64,000 nt of DNA from Massilia sp. R2A-15 (lineage in GTDB: Bacteria; Pseudomonadota; Gammaproteobacteria; Burkholderiales; Burkholderiaceae_D). The DNA lies in NCBI RefSeq assembly GCF_030704305.1, contig NZ_CP131935.1:3658001-3722000 (forward strand), written 5' to 3'. Positions 1 to 8,556 of the stretch are shown one piece after another (position 1 is the first letter of the stretch; each line of letters opens with the position of its first letter). The position numbers and the translations under genes are program-made. The notes below the pieces were generated by a model. The model did no database searches and was not told the origin of the DNA. It was given only the letters and a program-made list of their open reading frames with translations.

Positions 1-362
1 TACCGATATGGTGACTATACCTTCAAAAAAAACGCGGGTGCAAATAAATTAGTGTAAAACTTCGTGTAGCGCAACAAATGTGAACATTGCGGTAATTCAA
101 TTAGTGATGGGCTGCTAATTAGATGATCGTTCTGATAAAAACGAACAATCCGTATTTGAAATTCAGATAATTGTACAAATGAAAATTATCTTTAGAATCA
201 TACTGTTGCAGTTGTTCTATATAAGCGAAGTAATGGATGAGCGAACGCTGCGGACAATAAGCTCCCATTGTAATTCGATTTGAGGTTCTGGTTTACCTCG
301 GGCATAAAAATGCCATTGCCGTGGATAAAAGCGCAATTACCGAGGACGGGGTCTGGAAGCGA
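1..362. other. AT-rich intergenic stretch, no gene seen
   Basis: No convincing coding frame was found here. The first 300 bases are clearly richer in A and T than the rest of the window. The only structure noted is a 6-10-6 inverted repeat, AATTAG-N10-CTAATT, at 99-120. The region lies downstream of the minus-strand DUF1697 gene and probably ends an intergenic region that continues to the left of the window. Confidence 0.5.
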
Positions 363-917
363 TCAAGGCGCGGGCGCGCACAGCTCCCGCAATTTGCGCA
401 AGGTATTCCAGTTGCGCGACGTGGTGGCGTCGCCCAGCGCCCCGGACACCGCGGCGGCCGCGGCGCTGTCGAGCACGCCGGTCGGACACCAGACATAGGC
501 GGCGCGCTCGCCGATCGCCAGCGCGCCCGGCGCCCAGTCCTGGCGCGCCAGCGGTTCGAGCAGCTTGCGCTGATCGGCGCCGGCCAGGATGAACGCCACC
601 AGCCGCGCATGGTCGGTGGCCTGGCCGAGCAGCGGATTGCCGTCGACCACCGCCTGCAGCTCGGCGGCGCCGAGCACCGTGACGCGCGAGGCGACGCCCA
701 GGCGCTGCACCAGCGCCGCCTCGATCGCCGCCGCGGCCTTGCCCGGCGCGAACTTGCCGCCGCCGAAGACGACGTTGCCGCTGTTGAGCACGGTGCGCAC
801 GTCCGTGAACCCCAGCTCCTCGAACAAGGCGCGCAGGTCGGCCATCGCGATGCGCTTGGCGCGGCCGACGTTGATTCCGCGCAGCAGCGCGATGCCGGGA
901 CCGCCGCGCGCGCTCAA
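363..917 (-). CDS. DUF1697 family protein
   Basis: The 184-residue product matches the DUF1697 family from its characteristic N-terminus (ALLRGINVG, then a stretch resembling KRIAMADLRALFEELGF) and the following LNSGNVVF motif. The family function is unknown and the protein is probably cytoplasmic. The reading frame opens with TTG at 917. This TTG shares bases with the TGA of the glutathione S-transferase gene (TTGA overlap), so the two genes are probably co-transcribed and translationally coupled. No ATG fits the family N-terminus, which supports the TTG start. A family A repeat is not present at its 3' end. Confidence 0.85.
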   Translation of the reverse strand: MSARGGPGIALLRGINVGRAKRIAMADLRALFEELGFTDVRTVLNSGNVVFGGGKFAPGKAAAAIEAALVQRLGVASRVTVLGAAELQAVVDGNPLLGQATDHARLVAFILAGADQRKLLEPLARQDWAPGALAIGERAAYVWCPTGVLDSAAAAAVSGALGDATTSRNWNTLRKLRELCAPAP

Positions 918-1522
918 CCGAGCAAGCCCTCGTCGCGCATCGCCTGCTGGACTGCGGGACGCGCGCCGATGCGGGCGTGGAAGGCTTGCAGGTTCGGCAT
1001 GTCGGCGAGGTCCGGCCCGACCTTCTTGGTCCAGTTGAGGATGGTAAACAGGTAGCCGTCCGCGACGCTGAACTTGTCGCCGACCAGGTAGTCGTGCCCA
1101 TTGAGCAACTTCTCGGCCTGGCCGAAGCGCTTGGTCAGGTTGGCGCGCGCCTGTTCCTTGGCCTCGTCGGTCGAGGCCGGGTTGAACAGCGGCGTGAATC
1201 CCTTGTGAATTTCGGCGCTGATGAAGTTGAGGCGCTCGAGCAGGTGGTAGTGGTCGTCACTGCCGAAGGCCGGCACGAGCTGCTTGTCCTTGGCCTGATG
1301 GGCGATGTACTGGACGATCGCGGGACCTTCGGTCAGCACCTGGCCGTTGTCGAGCTGCAGGGCCGGCACATAGCCGCGCGGATTGACCTCGAGGTAATCG
1401 GCGCCGCTGGCGGTTTTCTTGCTGCGCAGGTCGACCTTTTCCGTGGTGTACGGGAGACCGGATTCCTGCAGGGCGATGTGCGGCGAAAGGGAGCAGGCGC
1501 CAGGAGCGAAGTACAGTTTCAT
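914..1522 (-). CDS. Glutathione S-transferase family protein
   Basis: The 202-residue protein has the N-terminal thioredoxin-like GST domain (KLYFAPGACSLSPHIALQESG, in which the SLSPH segment carries the likely glutathione-activating Ser or Cys region) and an all-helical C-terminal domain. VNPRGYVPAL and the following TEGPAIVQYIA are the usual glutathione-binding strand and helix. Length is normal for a beta/zeta-like bacterial GST. It presumably conjugates glutathione to electrophiles or reduces disulfides; the substrate cannot be told. The ATG at 1522 is preceded by AAGGAA at good spacing and the protein begins directly with the domain, so an in-frame upstream start 14 codons earlier was rejected. 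It is coupled to the DUF1697 gene downstream. Confidence 0.9.
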   Translation of the reverse strand: MKLYFAPGACSLSPHIALQESGLPYTTEKVDLRSKKTASGADYLEVNPRGYVPALQLDNGQVLTEGPAIVQYIAHQAKDKQLVPAFGSDDHYHLLERLNFISAEIHKGFTPLFNPASTDEAKEQARANLTKRFGQAEKLLNGHDYLVGDKFSVADGYLFTILNWTKKVGPDLADMPNLQAFHARIGARPAVQQAMRDEGLLG

Positions 1523-1636
1523 GGGGTTCCTTTGCAAGAAAATGGGCGCGATTGCGGCGCGCACAAGGGGTCAATGGAGATGGCGAGAATATAACAAAAC
1601 CGCCGGCCTCGCTTGGCCGCACGCAAGCGGTGCGAA

Positions 1637-3190
1637 CTACTCGGCCGGGACAGCCTGCGGCGCCACGCGCGGAATGCGCAGGGTAAATTCGGTGCCCAGG
1701 CCGGGCGTGCTGCGCGCCGTGATCGTGCCGCCGAATTGCTTGGCCACCAGGTTGTAGACGATGTTCAGGCCCAGGCCGGTGCCGCCCTGCCCGCGCCGGG
1801 TGGTGAAGAAGGGCTCGAAAATGCGGTCGAGCGCGTCCGGCGCGATGCCCCTGCCGTTGTCGGCCAGCGCGATCTCGACCGTCTCGCCGAGCTGGCGCGC
1901 GCTGATCTCGATGCGCCCCTCCTGGTCGGCGCCGAAGGCGTGCTCGGCGCAATTGAGCACCAGGTTGGTGATCACCTGGGCAAAGGCGCCGGGGTAGCTG
2001 TCGAGCATGATGTCGGACGGGCCGTCGAGCTTCATGTCGATGCGGATGGTCTTGAGCTTCGGCTGCAGGCTGGTGACGATTTCCTCGACGTACTCCATCA
2101 GGGCGAAGCGGCGCCGCGCCTCGCTGGTCTGGTCCACCGCGATCTGCTTGAAGCTGTGGATCAGGTGCGCCGCCCGGTGGGCGTTGTTCATGATCAGGCG
2201 CGCGCTTTCGGCCGCGGTGTCGAGGTAGCGCAGCACCACCGATTTCTTCAGCCCTTCGCCGGCCACGGCCGCCTGCATCTGGTCGGTGGCGTCCTTGAGC
2301 ACCGAGGCGCTGGTGAGCGCGATGCCCACCGGCGTATTGATTTCGTGGGCGACGCCGGCCACCAGCCCGCCCAGCGAGGCCAGGCGCTCGGCCTGCAGCA
2401 GCGACTCCTGGGTCTGGCGCAGGTCGGCCAGCGCCTGCGCGGTCTGGCGCGCCGAGGTGCGGGCAGCGTCCTCGGCTTCTCGGATGCGCACGATGGTGGA
2501 CTTCAGGCGGCGCTGGATCTGGTTGAAGCCGCGGATCACCTCGCCCAGTTCGTCGCGCCGGTCTTCCGGCAGCTCCCCGACTTCGCCGCCGCCGCGCGTG
2601 GCCAGTTCGAACAGGCCGTCGCGCAAGCCCTGCAGCGGCCGGAACACCACGCGCAGCGAAAGCGACAGGGCGACGACCAGGATAACGTCGAGCAGCAGCA
2701 CCTCGACCACCCGGCGCGTGAGTTCGGAGGCCAGCGCGGCGTCGATCTGGGCGCGGCTGAAGGTCACCACGACCTTACCAACCGGCACCGGGCGGATGCT
2801 CGTGCCGGACGAGCTGGCGTCGCGAAACTCGAGGCCGGCCTCGACCGGCGTGCCCTGCGGCGCGCTGCCGCCGGCCGGCACCACCGCGCCGCTGGCGCCG
2901 CGCTGCTTGCCGGCGAACAGGCCGACGGCGCTGTCGTAGACCCGGATCGACACCACTTCCGGCGGCAGCATTTCGGCGTCGAGGATGGTGTCGACCTTGG
3001 CCTTGTCGAGGTCCCACAGCGCCGACGGCAGGCTGATCTGCAGGCGCGTCAGCACACCGTCGCGCAGCCGCTGGTAGCTCGCCTCCAGTTCCTTGCCGAG
3101 CGAATACTGGGCGTAGGTGCCGGAGATGGTCAGCACCAGCGTGACGATCAGCACGAACAACAGTTGCAGCCGGCTTTGAATACTGAACAT
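1637..3190 (-). CDS. Membrane sensor histidine kinase (orphan)
   Basis: The 517-residue protein has a transmembrane helix at about 7-27, a periplasmic sensor region, a second transmembrane helix at about 161-182, a HAMP linker, a HisKA-type dimerisation helix with GVAHEIN (phosphoacceptor His near 282), and a HATPase domain with N (NLVLNCAEHA), G1 (DNGRGI), F (FEPFF) and G2 (GGTGLGL) boxes. It should autophosphorylate on His in response to an unknown periplasmic or membrane signal. No response regulator gene adjoins it, so its partner is elsewhere. The ATG at 3190 was chosen because the protein then begins just ahead of the first membrane helix; an upstream in-frame start would add 46 low-complexity residues. 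Confidence 0.9.
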   Translation of the reverse strand: MFSIQSRLQLLFVLIVTLVLTISGTYAQYSLGKELEASYQRLRDGVLTRLQISLPSALWDLDKAKVDTILDAEMLPPEVVSIRVYDSAVGLFAGKQRGASGAVVPAGGSAPQGTPVEAGLEFRDASSSGTSIRPVPVGKVVVTFSRAQIDAALASELTRRVVEVLLLDVILVVALSLSLRVVFRPLQGLRDGLFELATRGGGEVGELPEDRRDELGEVIRGFNQIQRRLKSTIVRIREAEDAARTSARQTAQALADLRQTQESLLQAERLASLGGLVAGVAHEINTPVGIALTSASVLKDATDQMQAAVAGEGLKKSVVLRYLDTAAESARLIMNNAHRAAHLIHSFKQIAVDQTSEARRRFALMEYVEEIVTSLQPKLKTIRIDMKLDGPSDIMLDSYPGAFAQVITNLVLNCAEHAFGADQEGRIEISARQLGETVEIALADNGRGIAPDALDRIFEPFFTTRRGQGGTGLGLNIVYNLVAKQFGGTITARSTPGLGTEFTLRIPRVAPQAVPAE

Positions 3191-3327
3191 GCGATCGTTC
3201 CGGGAAGGCGCGGGGTAGTCCAATGTAAGGGATGGCGTGCCGCTTGGCAAGCGAGCAGGCGGGGCCGCAAACTTTCGCTGCCGCCCGAAGGACGATGGTA
3301 AAATTGCATCACTGCCATGGAGGATCA

Positions 3328-3663
3328 ATGAGTTCAGCTTATCAGCACCTGCCGCTGGCCGAAGTCAGGCCGGGCATGGTGCTTTCCGATGTGTTGCTCG
3401 ACCAGCGCGGCCAGGTGCTGCTGCCGCAGGGCGCGGTGCTGACGGAGGCCATCATTGCGCTGTTGCCGCGCCACGGCGTCGAGATGCTGCCGGTACGCAG
3501 CGATGACGCTGGCGCCGCCGCGGCGCCCGATCAGGCCGCCATCGAGGCCCGCCTCGGCCGCCTGTTCCGCAATAACGACATCGACGACAACGACGACTGG
3601 GCCACCGGCATCCTGCACCGTTACATCGAAGACTACCGCCTGGGCCGGGAGATAGCGCCATGA
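3328..3663 (+). CDS. Small protein with HD-GYP/HDOD-associated N-terminal-like domain
   Basis: The 111-residue product contains LAEVRPGMVLSDVLLD followed by a hydrophobic segment with VLTEAIIALLPRHGVE. This resembles the short N-terminal module found before HD-GYP and HDOD domains (RPGM, then a GTVLT-like strand). It is encoded immediately ahead of the HDOD gene and overlaps it by four bases (ATGA), so a joint signalling function is likely. It may be the detached N-terminal domain of the downstream protein. The ATG at 3328 is preceded by GGAGGA, an ideal ribosome binding site; an upstream in-frame ATG lacks one. The C-terminal third is acidic. The exact function is not known. Confidence 0.75.
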   Translation: MSSAYQHLPLAEVRPGMVLSDVLLDQRGQVLLPQGAVLTEAIIALLPRHGVEMLPVRSDDAGAAAAPDQAAIEARLGRLFRNNDIDDNDDWATGILHRYIEDYRLGREIAP

Positions 3664-4502
3664 GCCTGCTTGCCCTCGACGACGTGGTCGCGCGCCTGGA
3701 GGACCTGCCCTCGCTGCCCGCGGTGGTGATGGAGCTGCTCTCCGCGATCGACCAGGAAGACGTCGATATCTCGGTGCTGGCGAAAAAGGTGTCGCACGAC
3801 CAGGCGCTGACGGCCAAGACGCTGCGCCTGGCCAACTCGTCGGCTTACGGCCTGCAGGTGAAGGTCACCACGATCCAGCAGGCCCTGACCTTCCTCGGCT
3901 TCCAGACCACGCGCAACCTGATCACCGCCGCGGCCGTGACCGGCTGTTTCGCCCAGGGCCAGTGCGCCGGCTTCAACGACAAGGCATTCTGGCGCCATTC
4001 GATCGGCACCGCCGCCTGCGCGCGCGTGCTGGCGCGGCGCATGCGCTTCAACCCGGATTACGCCTTCACGGCCGGACTGCTGCACGACATCGGACGCCTG
4101 GTGCTGGTCAGTACCTATCCGGAGCGCTATGCCGAGGCGATCGCCTGGCGCGCGGAGCGGGACTGCGAACTGCTCGATGCGGAACGCGCGGTGCTGGGCG
4201 TGGACCATGTCGCGGCGGGGGTCGCGCTGGCCGGGCACTGGAATTTTTCGGACACGATGAAGCAGGCGATCGGCCAGCACCACGATCCGGAGGCGCCGGG
4301 CGCGGGATTTTTGGCCACCATCATCCATGTGGCCAACGCGATCGTCCATGCGCTCGACATCGCGGGCGAGGAAGACGACCTGGTGCCGCCCGTGTCGGCG
4401 GTCGCGTGGAATGCCCTTGGCCTCAACGAGGAAGCCTACCTGCATGTGTTCCGCGAAACCGAACTGCAGTTCGAGGAAATTTCCGCCGTCCTGATGGCTT
4501 GA
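3660..4502 (+). CDS. HDOD domain protein
   Basis: The 280-residue protein is filled by an HDOD domain: the N-terminal LPSLPAVVMELLSAI, the middle KTLRLANSSAYGL, and a C-terminal HD-like core with GLLHDIGRLVL. HDOD domains are related to HD phosphohydrolases but most lack the full metal site; they serve in bacterial signalling, stress response and control of cyclic-di-GMP. Here the HD pair is visible in LLHDIG, but I cannot confirm the remaining ligands, so enzymatic activity is uncertain. It is probably cytoplasmic. It is co-transcribed with the preceding small gene through an ATGA overlap. Confidence 0.9.
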   Translation: MSLLALDDVVARLEDLPSLPAVVMELLSAIDQEDVDISVLAKKVSHDQALTAKTLRLANSSAYGLQVKVTTIQQALTFLGFQTTRNLITAAAVTGCFAQGQCAGFNDKAFWRHSIGTAACARVLARRMRFNPDYAFTAGLLHDIGRLVLVSTYPERYAEAIAWRAERDCELLDAERAVLGVDHVAAGVALAGHWNFSDTMKQAIGQHHDPEAPGAGFLATIIHVANAIVHALDIAGEEDDLVPPVSAVAWNALGLNEEAYLHVFRETELQFEEISAVLMA

Positions 4503-4583
4503 CCAGGGCAGCGTGCCCGGTGCCGCTACGGCGCCGGGCAGCGAACCGAAGGCATGGCGGCGCTGGCCGCCATGCCCACGGCA

Positions 4584-4925
4584 TCAATGGGCATAGTTGC
4601 CGGTGGTGCTCGCAGGCTCTGCGGCCGCAGGCTTGTCTTCCGCCTTTGGACGGCCCTGGGCGTCGGACAGGCGATACTTGGTCCTGCGATCGCCCATCAG
4701 GTCGCGCAGGTCGCGGATGCTCATGCCGGTCACTTCATGCATGCGGATCAGCAGCGAGGCGCCGACCGGCAGGCGATGGTGACGGATCTTGCTGATGACC
4801 GGCGGGGCCACCTCAAGCATGCGCGACAGTGCAGCGTCGTTCTTCAGCTGCATCTTGCCGAGCAGAATATCGAGCAGGTGATTCGGGTTGTAGCTTTCCT
4901 GTGATGCCAGCGCATGGTGTGCCAT
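4584..4925 (-). CDS. Small helix-turn-helix (XRE-like) protein
   Basis: The 113-residue protein carries a helix-turn-helix-like segment (DAALSRMLEVAPPVISKIRHHRLPV, residues about 30-54) typical of Cro/C1-type DNA-binding folds, followed by a helix with a TGMSIRDLRDLMGD motif and a polar, Ala/Pro-rich tail. It probably binds DNA, but no target is evident. GAGGT stands at correct distance from the ATG at 4925. It is transcribed away from the AT-rich gap 4926-5538, which must contain its promoter and perhaps its own operator. It is not next to any phage gene, so it is best described as a small chromosomal regulator of unknown role. Confidence 0.75.
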   Translation of the reverse strand: MAHHALASQESYNPNHLLDILLGKMQLKNDAALSRMLEVAPPVISKIRHHRLPVGASLLIRMHEVTGMSIRDLRDLMGDRRTKYRLSDAQGRPKAEDKPAAAEPASTTGNYAH

Positions 4926-5538
4926 GATCTACCTCGTATGTGTGGTTGAAATAATTTCTGCTACGAACATTGTTTAAGACTATCTTTCGTCTACGTAAGT
5001 TCCCGGAAAACGGTGAAAGCCTGTCACGACAGACGCCTTCCCCGGGCCGATTGCGCATCGCGCTACTCGCTCCCCGCCGAACTTGTAAAACAAACAAATT
5101 ATCAGACTCATACGCCATCAGTACATCCGACCTGAGCAACGTTCACCTTGTTTGAAATCAAGCTATCGTGCGGAAAACTTGTCACATCGTCATTTCACCA
5201 CAGGGAAATAATTTGTGGCGCACGCAAGAGATTTCTTCTATTCAGTTTGCGCTTCAGCATCCCTGTGGAACTCATTGATTTACAACAGGAAATAACTCGG
5301 GCGCTATCAAACAGGGGTTAATATTTACGCCCGGAAATGGCTAATATCATTTACTTAAATCAATATCCTTAATTTAAGTTTGCACCACTTTATTTCTCGA
5401 ACTCATGAAGTTCCTGTAAATAGTGTTTCTAAACGTTAGCGAAAACGCCATGCGCTGGCGTTCGTCCCGCGCCCGCGATTTGCGGTAAACTGACAAGCCG
5501 CGTTGTCATAGCGTCAGCACAGATCAGAAAACCCCTCC
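4926..5538. other. AT-rich 600-bp intergenic gap
   Basis: No gene could be supported. The stretch separates the divergent HTH gene and miaB and must hold both promoters. From about 5090 to 5440 it is strikingly AT-rich compared with the flanking coding DNA. It contains a perfect 8-11-8 inverted repeat (5353-5379) and a weaker CCACA...TGTGG inverted repeat near 5197-5217. Such regions are typical H-NS binding sites, and the window encodes an H-NS-like protein; that link is inference. Confidence 0.6.
5353..5379. promoter_or_regulatory. AT-rich inverted repeat, possible operator
   Basis: ACTTAAAT and ATTTAAGT form perfect 8-bp arms around 11 bases. The repeat lies about 160 bases upstream of miaB and 430 bases upstream of the HTH gene. 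It has no T-run typical of a terminator in either direction. It may be an operator, possibly for the neighbouring HTH protein, or part of a nucleoid-protein site. Confidence 0.35.
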
Positions 5539-6900
5539 ATGCAGAAAAAAGTATTCATCAAGACCTTCGGCTGCCAGATGAACGAGTACGACTCGGACAA
5601 GATGGCCGACGTGCTCGGCGCCTCGGACGGCCTCGTACGCACCGACACGCCGGAGGACGCCGACGTAATCCTCCTGAATACCTGCTCGGTGCGCGAGAAG
5701 GCCCAGGAAAAAGTGTTTTCCGACCTCGGGCGCCTGCGTGAACTCAAGCGCGACAAGCCGGGCCTGCTGATCGGCGTGGGCGGCTGCGTCGCCTCGCAGG
5801 AGGGCGAGGCGATCGTCAAGCGCGCGCCGTACGTGGACATGGTGTTCGGCCCGCAGACCCTGCACCGCCTGCCGCAGATGATGCGCGAGCGGCGCGCCAG
5901 CGGCGCCTCCCAGGTCGACATCAGCTTCCCCGAAATCGAAAAATTCGACCACCTGCCGCCGGCCCGCACCGAAGGCGCCTCGGCCTTCGTATCGATCATG
6001 GAAGGCTGCAGCAAGTACTGCAGCTACTGCGTGGTGCCCTACACCCGCGGCGAGGAAGTGTCGCGCCGCTTCGACGACGTGCTGGCCGAGGTGGCCGGCC
6101 TGGCCGCGCAGGGCGTGCGCGAGATCACCCTGCTCGGCCAGAACGTCAATGCCTTCCGCGGCGAGATGGAAGGCGGCGAGATGGCCGACTTCGCCCTGCT
6201 GCTCGAATACGTGGCCGAAATTCCCGGCGTCGAACGGATCCGCTTCGTCACCAGCCACCCGAAGGAATTCACCCAGCGCCTGATCGACGCCTACGCCAAG
6301 ATCCCGCAGCTGGTCGACCACCTCTACCTGCCGGCCCAGCATGGCGCCGACAGGGTGCTGGGCGCCATGAAGCGCGGCTACACCGCGCTCGAATACAAGT
6401 CCATCATCCGGCGCATCCGCGCGGTGCGCCCGAACATGTCGATCTCGTCGGACTTCATCGTCGGCTTCCCCGGCGAGACCGACGCCGACTTCGAGGCGAT
6501 GATGAAGCTGATCGACGATGTCGGCTTCGACACCAGCTACAGCTTCATCTTCAGCAAGCGCCCCGGCACGCCGGCCGCGAACCTGGCCGACGACACGCCG
6601 CACGAGGTCAAGCTGGCGCGCCTTCAGCGCCTGCAGGCCGCGATCGACGCCAACACCCGCAAATTTTCGGCGGCGATGGTCGGCACCGTGCAGCGCATCC
6701 TGGTCGAAGGCGCGTCCAAAAAAGACGCCGGCGAGCTGCAGGGCCGCACCGAGAACAACCGCGTGGTCAACTTCGCCGCCGGCGCGCAGTTCGAAGCCCT
6801 GGTGGGCAAGATGGCCGACGTGCGCATCACCGAAAGCTTTAACTACACCTTGCGCGGCGAATTGGTCGCCAGCGCCGACATGATCGCGAAAGCCAGTTGA
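5539..6900 (+). CDS. miaB: tRNA-2-methylthio-N6-dimethylallyladenosine synthase MiaB
   Basis: The 453-residue radical-SAM enzyme adds a methylthio group to position 2 of i6A37 in tRNAs reading UNN codons. The N-terminal UPF0004 domain holds three cysteines ([34 protein letters not shown]) for the auxiliary iron-sulfur cluster. The radical-SAM motif is [15 protein letters not shown] (residues about 155-165), and a C-terminal TRAM domain binds RNA. Length is standard. The start is set by the family N-terminus [12 protein letters not shown]; the upstream sequence ACCCCTCC offers no good ribosome binding site. The gene leads the conserved miaB-ybeZ-ybeY order. Confidence 0.97.
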   Translation: MQKKVFIKTFGCQMNEYDSDKMADVLGASDGLVRTDTPEDADVILLNTCSVREKAQEKVFSDLGRLRELKRDKPGLLIGVGGCVASQEGEAIVKRAPYVDMVFGPQTLHRLPQMMRERRASGASQVDISFPEIEKFDHLPPARTEGASAFVSIMEGCSKYCSYCVVPYTRGEEVSRRFDDVLAEVAGLAAQGVREITLLGQNVNAFRGEMEGGEMADFALLLEYVAEIPGVERIRFVTSHPKEFTQRLIDAYAKIPQLVDHLYLPAQHGADRVLGAMKRGYTALEYKSIIRRIRAVRPNMSISSDFIVGFPGETDADFEAMMKLIDDVGFDTSYSFIFSKRPGTPAANLADDTPHEVKLARLQRLQAAIDANTRKFSAAMVGTVQRILVEGASKKDAGELQGRTENNRVVNFAAGAQFEALVGKMADVRITESFNYTLRGELVASADMIAKAS

Positions 6901-7943
6901 AAACCAAGACCCCGATCCAGCCCTCGTACTTCATTCCCGAGCCGCTCGATAACACCCGCCTGGCGCACCTGTGCGGGCCGCTCGACGAGAACCTGCGCCA
7001 GATTTCGGCCGCGCTCGACGTCACCATCTTCCGCCGCGGCGAGAAATTCATCGTCAGCGGCAGCAACGCCGACCGCGCCGTCGAGATCCTCGAGCGCTTC
7101 TACGCGGTGGCCAACAAGATCGTGCCGATCGAGGAAGTCCAGCTCGCGCTGGTGGAGCAGCGCTCCGGCCTGACGCCGGCCCTGACCAGCCCGGACCCCG
7201 ATCCCGAACATCCGGACCTGAGCGAGCACACCACGCCGGTGCTGAAAACCCGCCGATCCGACCTGCGCGGGCGCACCCCGCACCAGATCGCCTACCTGCG
7301 CGCCATCCTCGAACACGACATCGCGTTCGGCGTGGGGCCGGCCGGAACCGGCAAGACCTACCTGGCCGTCGCCTGCGCGGTCGATGCGCTCGAGCGCGAC
7401 GCGGTCAAGCGCATCGTCCTCACCCGCCCCGCCGTCGAAGCGGGCGAGCGGCTCGGCTTCCTGCCCGGCGACATGGCCTCCAAGGTCGATCCCTACCTGC
7501 GCCCGCTGTACGATGCGCTGTACGACCTGCTCGGCTTCGACCGCACCCAGAAGATGTTCGAGAAACAGGTGATCGAGATCGCTCCGCTGGCCTACATGCG
7601 CGGGCGCACGCTGAATCACGCCTTCGTCATCCTCGACGAAGCGCAGAACACCACGGTCGAACAGATGAAGATGTTCCTGACCCGGATCGGTTTCGGCAGC
7701 AAGGCCGTGATCACCGGCGACGTCACCCAGGTGGATCTGCACAGGACCCAGCAGAGCGGCCTGATCGACGCCGTCCACGTGCTCAAGGACGTGCGCGGCA
7801 TCGCCTTCACCCAGTTCTCCAGCGCCGACGTGGTGCGCCATCCGCTCGTCGCGCGCATCGTCGACGCCTATGAATCCGCGGCCTCGATCCAGGAACTGGT
7901 CGCGCTGCCCAAACCGGCTGCCCGCAATGTCCGAAAAAAATAA
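6897..7943 (+). CDS. ybeZ: PhoH-like ATPase YbeZ
   Basis: The 348-residue protein belongs to the PhoH/YbeZ family: an N-terminal KH-like RNA-binding segment, then a P-loop ATPase with Walker A GPAGTGKT (residues about 145-152) and a Walker B-like FVILDEAQN. It acts with YbeY in rRNA processing and ribosome quality control. Translation begins at TTG (6897), which overlaps the miaB stop as TTGA; the next candidate start would remove conserved N-terminal sequence. The short overlap implies coupling to miaB. The gene also overlaps ybeY by 17 bases. Confidence 0.95.
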   Translation: MKTKTPIQPSYFIPEPLDNTRLAHLCGPLDENLRQISAALDVTIFRRGEKFIVSGSNADRAVEILERFYAVANKIVPIEEVQLALVEQRSGLTPALTSPDPDPEHPDLSEHTTPVLKTRRSDLRGRTPHQIAYLRAILEHDIAFGVGPAGTGKTYLAVACAVDALERDAVKRIVLTRPAVEAGERLGFLPGDMASKVDPYLRPLYDALYDLLGFDRTQKMFEKQVIEIAPLAYMRGRTLNHAFVILDEAQNTTVEQMKMFLTRIGFGSKAVITGDVTQVDLHRTQQSGLIDAVHVLKDVRGIAFTQFSSADVVRHPLVARIVDAYESAASIQELVALPKPAARNVRKK

Positions 7944-8391
7944 ACTCTCGCTGTCGGTCCAGTACCCCGACGCCCGGCTCGAAGCCACCGTCACGCGCGC
8001 CAAGCTGCGGCGCTGGGTGCAGGCCGCCCTGCTCGGGCCGGCCGAACTGACCTTGCGCTTCGTCGACGCCGACGAAGGCCGCGCGCTGAACCGCGACTAC
8101 CGCGCCAAGGACTACGCCACCAACGTGCTGACCTTCGCCTATAACGAAGGGGAGGAAATCGGCGAGGACGAGCCGACCCGCGCCGACATCATCCTGTGCA
8201 CCGACGTGCTCGAACGCGAGGCGGCCGAGCAGAAAAAGACGGTCGAGGAGCACGCCGCCCACCTGGTGGTCCACGGCGTGCTGCACGCGCAGGGCTACGA
8301 CCACGAGCACGACGAGGAAGCGGACGAAATGGAGCAGTTCGAGCGCGACATCCTCGAGTCGCTGGGTTTCCCCGACCCGTACGCCGACTAG
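7927..8391 (+). CDS. ybeY: Endoribonuclease YbeY
   Basis: The 154-residue metalloprotein bears the family signature [11 protein letters not shown] (HGxLHxxGxDH, three His binding zinc) and the preceding NVLTFAY and ADIILCTDV segments. YbeY matures the 3' end of 16S rRNA and takes part in late 30S quality control, in partnership with YbeZ. The ATG at 7927 starts inside the end of ybeZ; the upstream in-frame start would add 19 arginine-rich residues that belong to the ybeZ reading frame. A family A hairpin begins seven bases after the stop codon. Confidence 0.95.
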   Translation: MSEKNKLSLSVQYPDARLEATVTRAKLRRWVQAALLGPAELTLRFVDADEGRALNRDYRAKDYATNVLTFAYNEGEEIGEDEPTRADIILCTDVLEREAAEQKKTVEEHAAHLVVHGVLHAQGYDHEHDEEADEMEQFERDILESLGFPDPYAD

Positions 8392-8397
8392 CGCGCC

Positions 8398-8424
8398 GGG
8401 GTCTGGTCCCGCGGACCTGACCCC
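8398..8424 (-). repeat. Family A palindromic repeat (intact copy)
   Basis: This is a 27-bp copy of the family A hairpin, left arm GGGGTCTGGTCC, right arm GGACCTGACCCC, three-base loop. The arms pair at 11 of 12 positions, with one central T-T mismatch. It follows the ybeY stop by seven bases and is in the orientation opposite to the copies at 31708 and 54754. It could act as a transcription terminator or mRNA 3' stabiliser. Confidence 0.85.
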
Positions 8425-8459
8425 ATCTTCCGAATTCCCGTCACATTTGTTGCACTCAG

Positions 8460-8480
8460 TTACGTCTCATATGTACGTAA
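8460..8480. promoter_or_regulatory. Inverted repeat TTACGT-N9-ACGTAA, possible operator
   Basis: Perfect 6-bp arms surround CTCATATGT, about 77 bases upstream of the FAD oxidoreductase start. No coding gene overlaps it. Spacing and symmetry fit binding by a dimeric regulator, whose identity is unknown. Confidence 0.35.
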
Positions 8481-8556
8481 ACGCACCGTAGCGCACGCCC
8501 CCAATCCGGTCCAATGGCTCTTCATAAAACAAGAACCAGAAGACAGGAGCGTGCTT

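Noticed and set aside
4813..5155. Small open frames in the AT-rich gap and over the HTH gene
   Set aside because: No ribosome binding sites, unusual composition and overlap with the well-supported HTH gene.
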